Assembly (NCBI RefSeq): GCF_037975245.1
Contig: NC_092575.1
Location: 25,882,841-25,946,840 of the forward strand
DNA from: Apostichopus japonicus
Taxonomy: Eukaryota > Echinodermata > Holothuroidea > Aspidochirotida > Stichopodidae
Length of the DNA: 64,000 nt
Reading direction: 5' to 3'
Shown here: positions 50,401 through 60,062 of the stretch, piece by piece
How the letters are laid out: every line of letters begins with the position of its first letter
Position numbering within the stretch: position 1 is the first letter of the stretch
Made by a program: the position numbers and the translations under genes
Notes under the pieces: generated by a model
Databases searched by the model: none
What the model was told of the DNA's origin: nothing
The model's input: only the letters and a program-made list of their open reading frames with translations

Positions 50401-53400
50401 AAGCCGTGATCACTCAATCAGTGACGGATCTACTACGGGTTGGTACGTATTAAAACGGATAGCGCCAAGTATTGGTATGCCTATGTATGAACTACGGCTG
50501 GATACAACTTGCTACGGGTTGTAACGTATTCTGAAGGGTTGGTAAAGCTTGGTACTGCTTGCTACGAATCGAGGCGCCCAACGTTTGGGTCAATTGGTGA
50601 CGCTTCACTAACTGTTCGATCATTCTGACTTTCTCCATTGATCAGAGCACATCACCACATCACTGCAGTTCATCATGCCACCAAAGAAGAGGGAATCAAG
50701 ATGGAGATGAAGAGCCAAGAGCCCAGCATTAGCCGAGCTACAGAGTCATCATAGGTTAGATCCAACTTTGAATCTAGGACTGGATATAGGTCTGCATCTC
50801 CTTCTATCAATGTTTCCAGATGTTGTGGAATGAATGACTGCATCAGGCGGAAGTTCGTTTCTATGTTTCCGTACCAAGCCGTAAGAACCAGTAGGGGATA
50901 CTTAACAGCCCGTAGTAAGCTGTAGTGGAACCGCACCAACATGTAAGAGAGCCCTATAAGTAAGCCGTAACTACCCATAAGTTAACCTAGGAAGCTATCC
51001 ATACAAATTCTTATCAGCCTGTAACAATGTCGTGGAAACCCGTACTAGACCCGTATCCACCCGTAACAACCCGCTCTGGATATGTATTACAGCCTTTTTA
51101 CGTCATGGAAGTTGCTAGTTGCCTTCTGCTAGCAATTGTTCCAAAATGTTGCAGGAACTGGGAAAGGGGCTTTACAAATTATACCTGTTTCAAGGCTTCC
51201 CTAGGTAGCTTTAACACCTCTTGTAAGGCCATGGATTCCTTGGCATGTTCCAGTTGAGACTTCACAAGATCATCTTTTGTAGCTCTCAGACTTGATTTAG
51301 CATCTTCCAGCTTCTGTCATGTAAACAACACAATTGATGAGACAAGAAAGATGTACCTCCCAGTGGTTACTTGCCACATATTATCATGTAGACTAGTGTT
51401 GAAGTAGCCCGTTACTGAAGGAAACATATTCTCCAAGTTGACAAACTTCTTCGTATTAAATATCAAGCAGGCTGAACTGATAACCATTTGACCTTTACTT
51501 CGGGTGTGACTATTTGCAAATTTCTACCTGGCTCAGAGAAATCACATGTTTACAATAAATTAGTGCAGAGAATTGTGAACTAGCCTTCAAAAGGAACTGC
51601 CATGAATGGTGGAACTACTGTAGGACAGAGGTTCAATTATATCAATAAGGTTGATTAATTTTTATGTTTTGAGGTTAAATAAGTCCCATAATATGTTTTA
51701 ATCTTCTACATATTGTGCCATAGCACATGCAGAAATTCCTTGTTTACTTTTGCTAGTTAACTTAAACTGCCATTTGTACCTAAGCATTTAGAACAATACA
51801 GTGTAACTTCAGTTTCGTAGAGAACTTCCACATCAACAAAGCATTCCACCATGCATTGCAAACACTCTCAAAGATCTGTTCTTGAGATAAACGTTTTTAA
51901 TATACTTCACTGTTTGGAAAAGGAATGACATGACGATTAGGTGTAGCACTAAAATATCAAATACAAATAGGGATCTTGTACTTATGATGTAAAAGTTTCA
52001 CGCCTAGTAGGATCTTTGTCAATTTCTACTTCTTGATTGTCTTACCTTTACATGTTTTGATTGACCTTGATTAATTTCAAATGACATTTGACCTCTATTA
52101 ATATGTGTAGAGTTAATGTTCATCATATGAACTAAACATCATGTTTGTTTAAAACTCTTGAGACAAAGAGCTGTTAATATGTTCATCATTGGACCTCTTC
52201 TGTTGGATATCATACACTTTCCCTAATTTCTGAAAATACATGTTGTTTTTGCAAATGCTAACTTACAAATTCACTTTACACCACTATATCAAGCAGAAGT
52301 GGAGAATTGTTCAAAGTGACTACATTTCTCATGACCCTAGTTAGGTAACTTGGTCATCTGTTTTCTATAATAACAAGCTATGTGAAGTCTAACCTCTTTC
52401 TGCTGCTGAAGTAATTCATCTTTCCCATCCTTCAATGTCTTCAGTTTGTTCTCAGTTGTACTCAATCTAGTTCTGAAGTGTTCTCTTTCTTCCTCTGTTG
52501 TCTTTAGTCTTTCAGTGAGCTGTTGTTTTTCATCTTCTGATTCAGTAAGTTTGTGAGAGAGTTCCTGCCTTTTGTCTTCTAATGCCTTTATTTGATCCTT
52601 GAGTACTTTTTTGGTCAACTTTGAATCTGAAACAAACATATAAGATACAAACATGGTTAAAGATTGTCTTCCACCCAAGAGATTAAGTTATTTATTGTAA
52701 ATAAACACAGTTCAATGTATGTTAATAATTTATACGGTAAACACTTCCCGGAAAATATTATGACAAATTTAGTGCTCAAATTTTGCTCCAATTTGAGCAT
52801 GTTATATGAGGTGACCAGGCAAATCTTTCACTTTCGTTGGTGCTTATGTTGGCCCTGCAGCTGAGCAATTGAACAAAATCAATACCCTTAAATGATCCTC
52901 CAATATATCAAGGATACTAAAGTCCATAAGTTTTAAAGTAAAGCAAATAACAAACTTTCCTCAATCTTGTCTGAACATATCCCAAATCAAATATGTGAGT
53001 GTATCCCATAACTTACAGACTTATGCAAAGATTTCACTGTAAAACAAGACCTTGACATTGCTTGAAACATGTACTGTGGAATATTTACATTTCTGAACAT
53101 CAAAATTGGATTCTCTTTCTGGCATTGAAGTACTTTACCGGCCATGCTGGTTATTAAATTTCTTGCCAACTCATTTATCACATTATTTGTATCAAAGGAT
53201 ATTGATGGGGGGTCCTTCTTCTATTAACCATGGGTTAATTAAGTTAAGTAAATACCATAGTATATTACCTCAAATCGCATCTGTTCTTTGTGTGGGCAAT
53301 GCATTTGCATGTTTTTGCGATTCAAAACATATGTAACTGGTTAAGCTCTCTGATAAAAACATACCTTGAGCTTGTTGGTAGACAGTCAATACTGCCACCA

Positions 53401-56400
53401 AATTACTCAGTCCTTTGCCACAGCATGCTGTCATTAAATGGCTGATGTCATCAACAGAAACCTTCTCTGCCTCTGTGAGATGGTGGATAACAGAAGAAAA
53501 GGGTGCATCACTCTCAATAATGTCCTTTGATTCCTTAGCTGGAACTTCAAAGTAGTCAAGTAGCTTCTGACAGTCATCTCTCTCAATCAATGACTCTGAG
53601 CACATCAGGAGGTTATCAAATGTAAAGATGTCACTCTAAAACAAAAATTCAACAAAAAGAAAATCAAATTAATATACTGGTTGCAGCAGACTATAAAACA
53701 AAATAGATGTAGTAATTTGAGGCACTGAGGCAGCAACATATTCAAAGCGATGGATTTAGTTTATTATGATGGTGTGGATTAGGTGATTTTGGTTTACCTG
53801 AGTCTTTTTTACTGCAATATTATATATTTATTTTCCAAATCTGAATAAATTAAAAGTATTCAATGCTGACAATGAATGGACTGATTTTCCAGACTTGACA
53901 TGATTCCATAAATTGAGGCTCTATCAGGCAGCTTCTTGTAGATTTATTCATGAGTCACCAAATTTAAATTATAGTTTATTGGGCTAAATATTTTTCTCCA
54001 ACTTTAACCAATAAACACTACATTGTCACCAATGTTTCTGTGTGAACGTGATCATGAACGTAGAACTACATAAGGTGTCTTCTATTCTCGGCAATGTATT
54101 TCTATATTCAAATATTTCTGCATTAAAAAGTCTACTTAAGACCCATCTTTTCACTTGTTCTTTTGTAAATTCATCTGCTTTCTTTGTAAAGCGCCTTGAG
54201 CAGTGACTTTTGTCTACTCATTTGGCGCTATATAAATCTCATTTATTATTATTATTTTTGTTATTGTCCTCGTCGTCGTCATTATTATTATTAGTAGTAG
54301 TATTAGGTTTAGTTTTAGTATTAGTATTATTATCATAAAAAGGCCTTTTACAGGAAGACCATATCGTTCTTACACTGGTTGACATGTGGTAATGCTTTCT
54401 CGTACATGGGTAGCATTGATCACATTTCATCCATGTGCAGGGCAGTTGAATATGTTACACTGTGTGCCTGATGACAGCTAAAGATTGGGGCTCTTTACTA
54501 AAGTTGATTAATGTACTGCATATTAAGACAATTGAGCAGGATATTGTGTATCTTCACTTACACAAAGAATTTCTAATTTTCACCTAAATAAACCACCATA
54601 CATCCCAAAATAGAAGGAAGCTTGTGTCATACCAATTTATCAAGACTTAAATACTGTGATCAAATCAAGGTATCATCACTGCAGTATTTGCTCTACATGT
54701 GCACTATGGCCAATTAAACTAATCGCTATGGCCTAAATTAAGATAAAAAATATTGCCCTTAATTTTTATTGAATTTTACCTCATTTCAAGGAAAATTTAA
54801 CCTATCGTGTTCTTAGCAATACTTTGCATTGAGATTTGTCAAATGTGTATATTGCAGCAGATTTGAGAGCCAAACTTAATGATAAAGGAGCTGTTTGTCA
54901 TGCAATGTTAATTTGCATCACTTTTCATAGAATGTTGGGCTAGAATCCCTAGATATTCATTATAGAAATATTTGCCCATAAAAATAGCACTTACTGCATT
55001 ATTTAGAATATTTCATATTCACTAATACCAAATTTGAAAAAAAAGCAGATTGTATGCTTAGAAATAAGAAAAATGTTTTCGAAATTGTGTGTGTTGCTCT
55101 AATATGCAAAGTGCAACAAGCTTCCAATGGCCTAAATTTACATTAAATTTTGCACTTACTTTTCCACCACTTTGATTTCCTTCTTAACGAACAAAATATA
55201 GTTGTGTTCTTCATCAAATTCCGCATTCACCAGTAACAATTTGGTAAAAATTAGCAGGTTGTATAGTCAGAAAAAAAGAAAAAATATTTCCCAAATTTTG
55301 TATGTTGCTCTATTATTGCAACGGGTAACAAGAATGCAATGGCCTCAATTTAAAAATAAAATTGCACTTTCTTTGTCACCATTTTGACCTCCATCTTACC
55401 AAACAAGTGATAGTGGTGTTCTTAATAAAATTCCCGCATTAACTAGCAACAATTTTGTTTATTTTTGAAGCTATTAAGATTGAAAAAAAAATAGGGAAAA
55501 CCATTTTACATTGACAGTACAAACAATTTCCATAACACCTTACCGGAATCAGCAAATCCCAAAGAAATATGTGCCCTTATTTTTCATTAAATTTTAAAAG
55601 TAGAACTCAAAACATCTAAGAGTGTCTTCTCGTCACCTGTTCGCATGGAATGATATCCAATTTGTTGAACTTCAAAAGGATTGCTTTAATAAAAGTGATA
55701 AATATTCCTAATTTTAGCCATAGGCTTATATTTCCTTTATCAGTACTTACTGTGTGATATTCATAGACTTCTCCAGTTGTCTGGGTGACCAAAAACAATC
55801 TGTTTATGTTATTATTGATCCTGATTCTCCGGGAATAATTAGGAACTTTAAAAGAAGCCAAGATATGACCCCCAGAGATGGAAGAATGACCCCCAGATAG
55901 AGAGTAAACAACAACTCGACTACCCTCACCACCCTCCCATAATATAAATATTAATACTTTCTCTTCACTGACTGTTATACTCAGTGCATCTCTGTTCTGT
56001 GTGTTTGTATATTCCTGTTCTATTTCTCCCTCACTATTACACATTAAAGCACTCCTATAGCCTGTACAGATAAACAGTTTATTATTACTAACTGTTATAT
56101 CATTAGGCCAGTCTCCTAGTCTTAATCCTTTTAAGACGATTGTCTTCTTTATTCTCAATTCTCTCGCATCTGAGACAATCACCTCATGACTGTATCTTAA
56201 ACCGACATACACCAAACCACCTCTGCTTGTCATACACCAGGCTACACCGTTAAACTTCCCTTGCTTGACCAGACCGCCATTACTACTATCGTACAATGCT
56301 ATCGTATCCTTACAACACGTTAAAAACAGACGATCATCCAGTAAACAAACAGACCGCCATTCTGAACCAAACTCGGTATATTCCTGAGAAAAATAGGGCT

Positions 56401-56912
56401 CTGGCGTCAATGAGAACGGTTGTTCCTGAGAATCAGGATTAAAGTGAAACATAAACAGATCGATAAAAGTGTTCTTTTTCCCGTTGTTAGATCCAGCGAC
56501 TGCCAAACGGCCAGTATCGAGCACGTCCATGAACAACACATGGTAACCATCTTGTACAGTGAATCGTGGAATCTTTGTATGCACTCTGTGTGTATGTGGA
56601 AGGCAAAAGTGAAAAGTTATGTGAGGGTCGGAAGCTTGTCTCCGTGGTTACGAAGAATCTAGAGTGATTTTTGATTGAAGGAATGTTGATGAACAACGCT
56701 CAGACTACGAAGTGACTAGGAATAATGAACGTTACTGAATCTTTAAAAATCTATTGAGTGCTGCAAAAGTCGCGAACCACAATGGCTATTGTCCAGAGCA
56801 AATTAATCGACATACTAGTCTCGAAATAATAAGGTATGAGACGTTCAAGGCCTAATTATTAAGATACTGACCTATATAGTGTCGTTACTTACAATAGAAC
56901 TCTTTCGCGCAT
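41200..56912 (-). CDS. Gene A: beta-propeller / death-fold / ZU5-UPA / UBA-like multi-domain protein (14 exons)
   Basis: Rebuilt by eye from exons 56912-56893, 56585-55751, 53635-53365, 52626-52394, 51313-51185, 47421-47337, 46551-46228, 45665-45183, 45005-44779, 44349-44188, 43369-43217, 42535-42475, 42122-41806 and 41430-41200. Every junction is GT-AG, every phase agrees, and the total is 3531 nt (1176 aa plus stop). Domain order: beta-propeller (residues about 1-285), death-fold (286-375), coiled coil (376-496), DED-like (525-632), ZU5 (about 690-793), UPA (794-974), DED-like (995-1090), UBA-like (1101-1160). ZU5-UPA followed by death-fold domains is the plan of PIDD, UNC5 and ankyrin-type proteins, where UPA and death folds build signalling platforms; echinoderms are known to have expanded death-fold families. 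A cytoplasmic apoptosis or immune scaffold is inference. An AATAAA lies on this strand at 41046-41041, about 150 bp past the stop. The protein may instead continue into gene B. Confidence 0.78.
41806..42122 (-). CDS. Gene A exon 13: DED-like domain
   Basis: 106 codons with the helices LHKYEQLRGDIAKLLDKQ, YFELTPAENETIQTAAESGR, MLMKILDERELIMPDRMIGM and VVRLVLEYIGTLQEK, a death-effector-like pattern ('L.ERELI.P..M' matches the usual 'L..R.LIS..N'). The chosen donor ATG/GTTTGT keeps phase 0. The alternative GTTAAG sites just downstream would put a stop in the next exon. That downstream stretch contains a short local tandem duplication (about 41751-41793). Confidence 0.7.
42475..42535 (-). CDS. 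Gene A exon 12: short linker exon
   Basis: Sixty-one bases (VKDILLSLESQEILFRDLHQ) between TTTCACCTGAA on the plus strand (acceptor CAG) and donor CAAG/GTGAGT. Helical, likely the first helix leading into the following DED-like exon. Phase 0 in, phase 1 out. Confidence 0.65.
43217..43369 (-). CDS. Gene A exon 11
   Basis: Fifty-one codons (HVDIDHLCAASRVAHQFRLK to DHQTALILQSK) in clean phase 0 between CATTAG and AAG/GTGAGT. Probably the end of the UPA region and a linker to the next death fold; no separate domain recognised. Confidence 0.7.
44030..44096 (-). other. Possible tRNA-derived SINE head (pol III A-box-like)
   Basis: Minus strand reads TGCTGTAGTGGTTAGCATGT, like the D-arm/A-box of a tRNA, followed at tRNA-like distance by GGTTAAAAAACCC in the B-box place. 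The B box is poor and no full cloverleaf forms, so a SINE relic is more likely than a tRNA gene. Confidence 0.3.
44188..44349 (-). CDS. Gene A exon 10: UPA domain, second part
   Basis: Fifty-four codons (LLLEDHQSKLSLGNYTTFHI to HLTKEESTK) continue the UPA beta-fold. The acceptor is TTTTTTAG and the donor AAG/GTTTGT, phase 0 in and out. The equivalent exon in gene B (32346-32206) is also phase 0 on both sides. Confidence 0.72.
44779..45005 (-). CDS. Gene A exon 9: UPA domain, first part
   Basis: Seventy-six codons, EITWTEEKSFDWKLYPEEIS to CFCKDSDEEYK. Position directly after ZU5 and beta-rich alternation (YVFVNLVSQ, FRIVPFIDG, VLITVCFCKD) identify it as the start of the UPA (UNC5-PIDD-ankyrin) domain. 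Acceptor ATAATAG, donor AAG/GTAAGG, phase 1 in, phase 0 out. Confidence 0.72.
45183..45665 (-). CDS. Gene A exon 8: charged linker plus ZU5 domain
   Basis: 161 codons. An N-terminal low-complexity charged part (NSTPSQGSDEREEYHDHSKE) is followed by a ZU5 domain with the diagnostic strand-turn pattern: CKGGTISIMGVHLTIPEDAL, SFDHVIAVKVIYDP, GLALNKPAQLTIPHSAII. ZU5 domains of the UNC5, ankyrin and PIDD families pack against UPA, which is encoded by the following exons. Acceptor TATTTCAG, donor GAAG/GTAAAG; phase 1 in and out. Confidence 0.85.
46228..46551 (-). CDS. Gene A exon 7: DED-like domain
   Basis: 108 codons. The core LIVNVADDLTLDSTLKLATL, FGLPPAETDMLRRVSLKETP and GITLINFMKTRNIINMYDVT reads as a six-helix DED-like fold (A..F.LP..E, K.TPG..L..F...R.I....V..L). 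The same signature recurs in the last exon of gene B (9618-9407), which suggests duplication within the locus. Acceptor CATTTCAG, donor CCTG/GTAAGA, phase 1 in and out. Confidence 0.78.
47337..47421 (-). CDS. Gene A exon 6: acidic linker
   Basis: Twenty-eight codons plus one base (ASSASVTEEETLLEEHKTLD and onwards to QQPILA) between TATCTTCAG and the donor GCAG/GTAGGA. No domain; an acidic, flexible linker between the coiled coil and the DED-like exon. Phase 0 in, phase 1 out, matching both neighbours. Confidence 0.65.
47790..48190. repeat. Copy of the TGACCTTTGACC-type dispersed repeat
   Basis: Contains AAATGACCTTTGTCCTCCAC, AAATGAACTTTGACCTCCAC, GATATCATGTTTACAAGG and a terminal ACACAAACCCATCATCACGC stretch, the same order of phrases as at 8.1-8.9 kb. 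Confidence 0.65.
48601..51171. mobile_element. Harbinger-like non-autonomous DNA transposon (TTA target duplication) with internal tandem array
   Basis: The left end AGCACCTTTCACACTTTCC and the reverse complement of the right end, AGCCCCTTTCCCAGTTCCT, agree at 15 of the first 20 positions. TTA flanks both ends (48598-48600 and 51172-51174), as for PIF/Harbinger elements, which use TWA. Inside, three copies of a roughly 789-bp unit begin at about 48768, 49554 and 50343. The left half of each unit is rich in TACGG/ACGGGTTG and the right half in ACCCGTA/CCGTA, so each unit is a loose long palindrome of short sites. No transposase is seen. Confidence 0.7.
48768..51128. repeat. Three tandem copies of a 0.79-kb unit
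   Basis: Units start with GTAGACGACCCATAGATATA at 48768, 49554 and 50343; the last ends near 51128. Copies 2 and 3 are almost identical, copy 1 is more diverged. On the minus strand each carries an ORF starting MGSYGLLIGLSYMLVRFHY. Copy 1 (49401-49045) is open for 118 codons, while copies 2 and 3 carry an extra base (AGCCGAGC for AGCAGC) that changes the frame. I do not recognise the ORF and it may be fortuitous. Confidence 0.85.
51185..51313 (-). CDS. Gene A exon 5: coiled coil continues
   Basis: Forty-three codons (KLEDAKSSLRATKDDLVKSQ and onwards to LPREALKQ) extend the coiled coil. The acceptor is CATGACAG and the donor CAG/GTATAA. The donor is only about 10 bases from the end of the transposon at 48601-51171. 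Confidence 0.8.
52394..52626 (-). CDS. Gene A exon 4: coiled coil
   Basis: About 78 residues of charged heptads, e.g. LTKKVLKDQIKALEDKRQEL, LTESEDEKQQLTERLKTTEE and LKTLKDGKDELLQQQKE: a long parallel-type coiled coil, likely for oligomerisation. The acceptor is TTTCAG/ATTC and the donor GAG/GTTAGA; phase 1 in, phase 0 out. Confidence 0.85.
53365..53635 (-). CDS. Gene A exon 3: death-fold (DED-like) domain
   Basis: Ninety codons begin SDIFTFDNLLMCSESLIE and include YFEVPAKESKDIIES, HHLTEAEKVSVDDISHLM and NLVAVLTVYQQAQ. The helical pattern, with a short 'F.VP..E' turn, a 'V...DIS.L' helix and a final 'L..VL..Y' helix, is that of DED or CARD-type death folds. Phase 0 in, phase 1 out. Which death-fold subfamily it belongs to cannot be settled by eye. 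Confidence 0.75.
54020..54262 (+). mobile_element. 3' end of a CR1-like LINE with GCGCC stem-loop tail and TTA repeat
   Basis: The end of an RT-type frame (STLKTHLFTCSF, about 54130-54165) is followed by TGTAAAGCGCCTTGAGCAG and TGGCGCTATATAAATCTC and a (TTA)n-type end with further TTA/TAG-rich simple sequence to about 54335. The 'LKTHLF' motif is the usual C-terminus of such elements; the 5' part is missing. Confidence 0.65.
55751..56585 (-). CDS. Gene A exon 2: beta-propeller (NHL/WD-like) domain
   Basis: One 835-nt exon gives about 278 residues of repeated beta-blade pattern, e.g. VLDTGRLAVAGSNNG, SVCLLDDRLFLTCC, GGLVYVGLRYSHEVIVSD, WPNDITVSNNKLFICTGY and DALSITVSEEKVLIFI. These blades resemble the NHL-type propellers at the C-termini of TRIM proteins, but here the propeller is N-terminal and I see no RING or B-box before it. 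The acceptor follows a pyrimidine-rich tract ending ACACACAG; the donor is CACACA/GTAAGT, phase 0. It probably binds a ligand or protein partner. Confidence 0.85.
56893..56912 (-). CDS. Gene A exon 1 (start codon exon)
   Basis: Twenty coding bases, MRERVL plus two bases, end at a strong donor (GTAAGT). The next exon needs exactly one base to complete the split codon, giving MRERVLLVHTK. The next exon has no in-frame ATG of its own before residue 19 of its frame, and a stop lies just upstream of its acceptor, so a separate start exon is required. Another ATG about 22 bases upstream is in the wrong phase and would hit a stop after splicing. Further 5' untranslated exons are not excluded. Confidence 0.65.
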
Positions 56913-57991
56913 GAGCGTGAAGGAAAGTACATGGCCGCATAAATATGGCTAGCGGAGTAAAAACTGCTAGAAATTGGAAAATCGACGGAATAAAATATTT
57001 TCCCATTACAGTATCCTATTAAAGTCGAAATAAAATTCAGAACAAAAAAAAAAAAACATTTCAAATTAATTACTGTGTTTACGGATATGGAAATATTCCC
57101 TTCACAAAATTTCTCTCGCATATAACAACACCGACTATAACAACACCGAATTAGTGTTAAAAGCCGGCAGTGTCAGTCAAATTGATAAAATTGCATAGGC
57201 GATATTTAGTTTGCTTGAACAGGATTTATCATATCTTCAATACTCATCGTTAGCATATATAACTGATGTAAATTTTTGATTAAAGTTGTCATATGTGCTG
57301 ACATGACCACATGCAATACATTCTGATTTATTTGCATTTAGCGCCAAAAAAATGAGAGATGGTTAGACGCACTCAAGTTGCAACTGTGTGTGGTGGAGCT
57401 GTTAAAGGAGGCTAACTTTGTCAAAGGCTCCGCTAATGATGAATGATGGCGCTATTAAAGATAACTAACTTGGTTTAAATTTTTCACGGGTTAACTTCAG
57501 ACAGAAGTTTAGACTTGAGTACTTCGGCATATTATAGTCCAAGAAAAAGAAAGGACACATTTGACTGCTAGTAATAATGTTTCTATTGCTACACAGGTTT
57601 CAAAGATATTAACCTTCAGAATATGCTAAAACTCTGGAATGCTCACTTAAAGAGTCAGAGATCAATGACGTCGGCGCCTCAGTTGCAATCCTAAATCTTA
57701 ATGTTAATCCATTTTTTTTTTAATTCTAAGAACTTTACCAAAACACGTTCATTATCTCCAGAAAATATATGTTATATGTTAGGCGATTGACCTGATGCGG
57801 GGGATCCGAAGTGACAAAGAAGTGCCCCGCTTCATAGATGAGGGTAGCAATACTTATATATATTAGAGTCTATATCAGTCCTCCCGAAAGTTCTCCTTCG
57901 GGAAATGTGCCATAAAGCAGTAGAAGAAAAAATTGTATTCATGTTACCCAATCAGGATCCTGGTTTAGTTTTTGTGGCTCTCATGTTAAAG

Positions 57992-58843
57992 CAGCGACGT
58001 AGCCAGGAATTTGAAAAGGGGGGGGGGATTGGTTGCGATTGATATGTGGGAGAGGTGTAAGGGGAGGGGGTGTCCCACTACCCTTTGAGATATGCTGAAC
58101 AATTAAAGGTCCTTAGATGCGATCTGGTGCAATGTTTTGCCAGTTTCATCATTATCATATGATATCATATTATCAGCAGATTTTGTTTCCTGTTTCCATT
58201 CTTTTACCTAATATATCAGAAAGACTAAAATAGAGCTCTTTTACAATTTTTCCAGTAGGATGAATATTGTTTATTGTCCATTGTATGGACTTTAATACAT
58301 TTGACGAACTTAACTGATGGACAATATAAACTTTCATATTTTGTAAGACAGCCAGATGTGCAGTGGCTTAACAAAAATATCGTTATCGCAGTGTATTAGC
58401 AGTGTAATACTTATTTCTAGGAAGTGTGTATCACGTACGATTGCTAGCTTAGCTCCATAACATGCTGTTCGTGCAACGAAAATTAGGACGAATCATAAAA
58501 AGGATGAGAACAAACGTTATCGACGTCGTTGTGCATATACGGTTCAAAACACTCCATCGAGTGCAGTTAGGTAGGCAATATGTATTTTATAACGCAGTGG
58601 CCTACTGTAGGCTTGTAATAGGCTATATGCTAGGTTTAGCTTATTGCAGCTGCCAAACTAAATAAGTAGTTAAATCAGTAGGCATGAATGTTACTACGAT
58701 TATAATCGAGTTAACGGAGCTGACGAGTATTCAAGATCAAAGAGCACTGACAAAGTACCATGCTAAAAAAAAAACAACAGTTTAAAAAAAATCAACACTA
58801 AAAGGGGGGAGCAGTCGCTCCCCCCCCCCCGGCTACGTCCCTG
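57992..58843. mobile_element. Second hAT-type non-autonomous element, perfect 8-bp target duplication
   Basis: Begins CAGCGACGTAGCCAGG and ends CCGGCTACGTCCCTG, a diverged version of the termini at 17.5 kb, again with G-run and C-run subterminal blocks. TGTTAAAG flanks it on both sides (57984-57991 and 58844-58851). 852 bp, no transposase; a 67-codon ORF inside (58462-58665) has no recognisable motif. Confidence 0.85.
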
Positions 58844-59689
58844 TGTTAAAGAACATGAATGGAAGTACATATTCTGCAAAAATTGGGTCAATTGACGCAA
58901 TTTTAGATTCCTTGGGCCTACCAGGAGCAGCATACGAAATTGTTTACTTCTGAGTGAAGAGGTTTATTTACAAATGACGAAAATTGTAGGCTCTTATATC
59001 AGAGAAATCTACATAGTCATGATACCGAAATTTGATAGTGCCATGAATGGCCAATTTTTCAAGTAACCAGAGATCCGTTTACCTAGTGAGAACTTTTATC
59101 TAGACTTAGAGACCAACCACAATACTTTTGTGATTTAGTGTGTAAGTCAATGGGGTTTTAATAGGCGTATATTAACTTAGAAGTGCACATCTTGGAAAAA
59201 TGCCGTACTTTGTCATATTGTGGTATTTAAAAGATGTCCTTTTGTTGAGACATTTAAAAAAAGTGTAATCATTCAGTGCCCCCTTTGCTGATAAATTTAA
59301 GTAATCAATCAAATGGTGCTGTTTCGTTGTCATATCAAAATAACAGAATATGTGGCACAGAATGCAAAAAGGATCCATTTTATCTTCGTGCTTTACCTTA
59401 AAGCAACGTCACCGTGATGTCCTACTACCCTTAGGATTTTGTGTGTTAACCCCCCCCCCCCCCTTCGACATTGAACACTTTCCCACATTTCAGGAGTTAT
59501 CTGGGGAACGAACAGCCCGGTTTATGAAAGATGTTTAGTATACAACATTGCTTGAATAACTATATATATAGGTGAATGTAAAGTAAACAAATAATAAATA
59601 TTTTTTTATTATACTGTCATGTATAATTATCGCCAAGTATAAACAAATTTGGAACCTTTATAATATATGTATATATATGTTTCCCCAGA

Positions 59690-60062
59690 CTCCTCAACAT
59701 ATCCTACAGGGACCACATCTCCAATCAAGAAGTGAGGAAAAGAATTGGCCAGGCTATCGGGCCTAACGATGACCTCCTCACCATTGTGAAAAAAAAACGC
59801 AAATTGAGATGGTATGGCCATGTCACAAGATCTACAGGACTGGCTAAGACGATCCTGCAGGGCACGGTACCGGGAGGAAGAAGGAGAGGCAGACAGAGGA
59901 AAAGATGGGAGGACAACATCCCAGAGTGGACGGGCCTCAAACTGCCTGATGCCCTTCGAGAGGCCGAGGACAGGGAGAAGTGGAAAGAAATAGTTGGAAG
60001 GGCATCTGTGGCGCCCCTACGGTCTACCAGACTCCGGGATAGGTGAGGTGAGGTGATATATA
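59690..60062 (+). mobile_element. LINE 3' fragment: C-terminus of an endonuclease/reverse-transcriptase polyprotein
   Basis: Open frame PRLLNISYRDHISNQEVRKR, then KKRKLRWYGHVTRSTGLAKT, LQGTVPGGRRRGRQRKRWED and LPDALREAEDREKWKEIV, ending at 60046. 'RWYGHV.R' and 'GRR.RGRQ.KRW.D' are hallmarks of the C-terminal region of many animal LINE polyproteins. The copy ends in short AGGTG repeats followed by TA repeats. Nothing of the RT core is present: a 5'-truncated insertion. Confidence 0.8.

Noticed and set aside
55616-55750. Extension of the propeller frame past 55751 to a stop at 55616
   Set aside because: A strong GTAAGT donor ends the domain at 55751 in the phase required by the next exon; the extension is hydrophobic and unlike a blade.
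56487-56696. 69-codon ORF overlapping the start of the propeller exon
   Set aside because: It runs from intron into exon in a different frame; the splice-joined start at 56912 explains the exon better.
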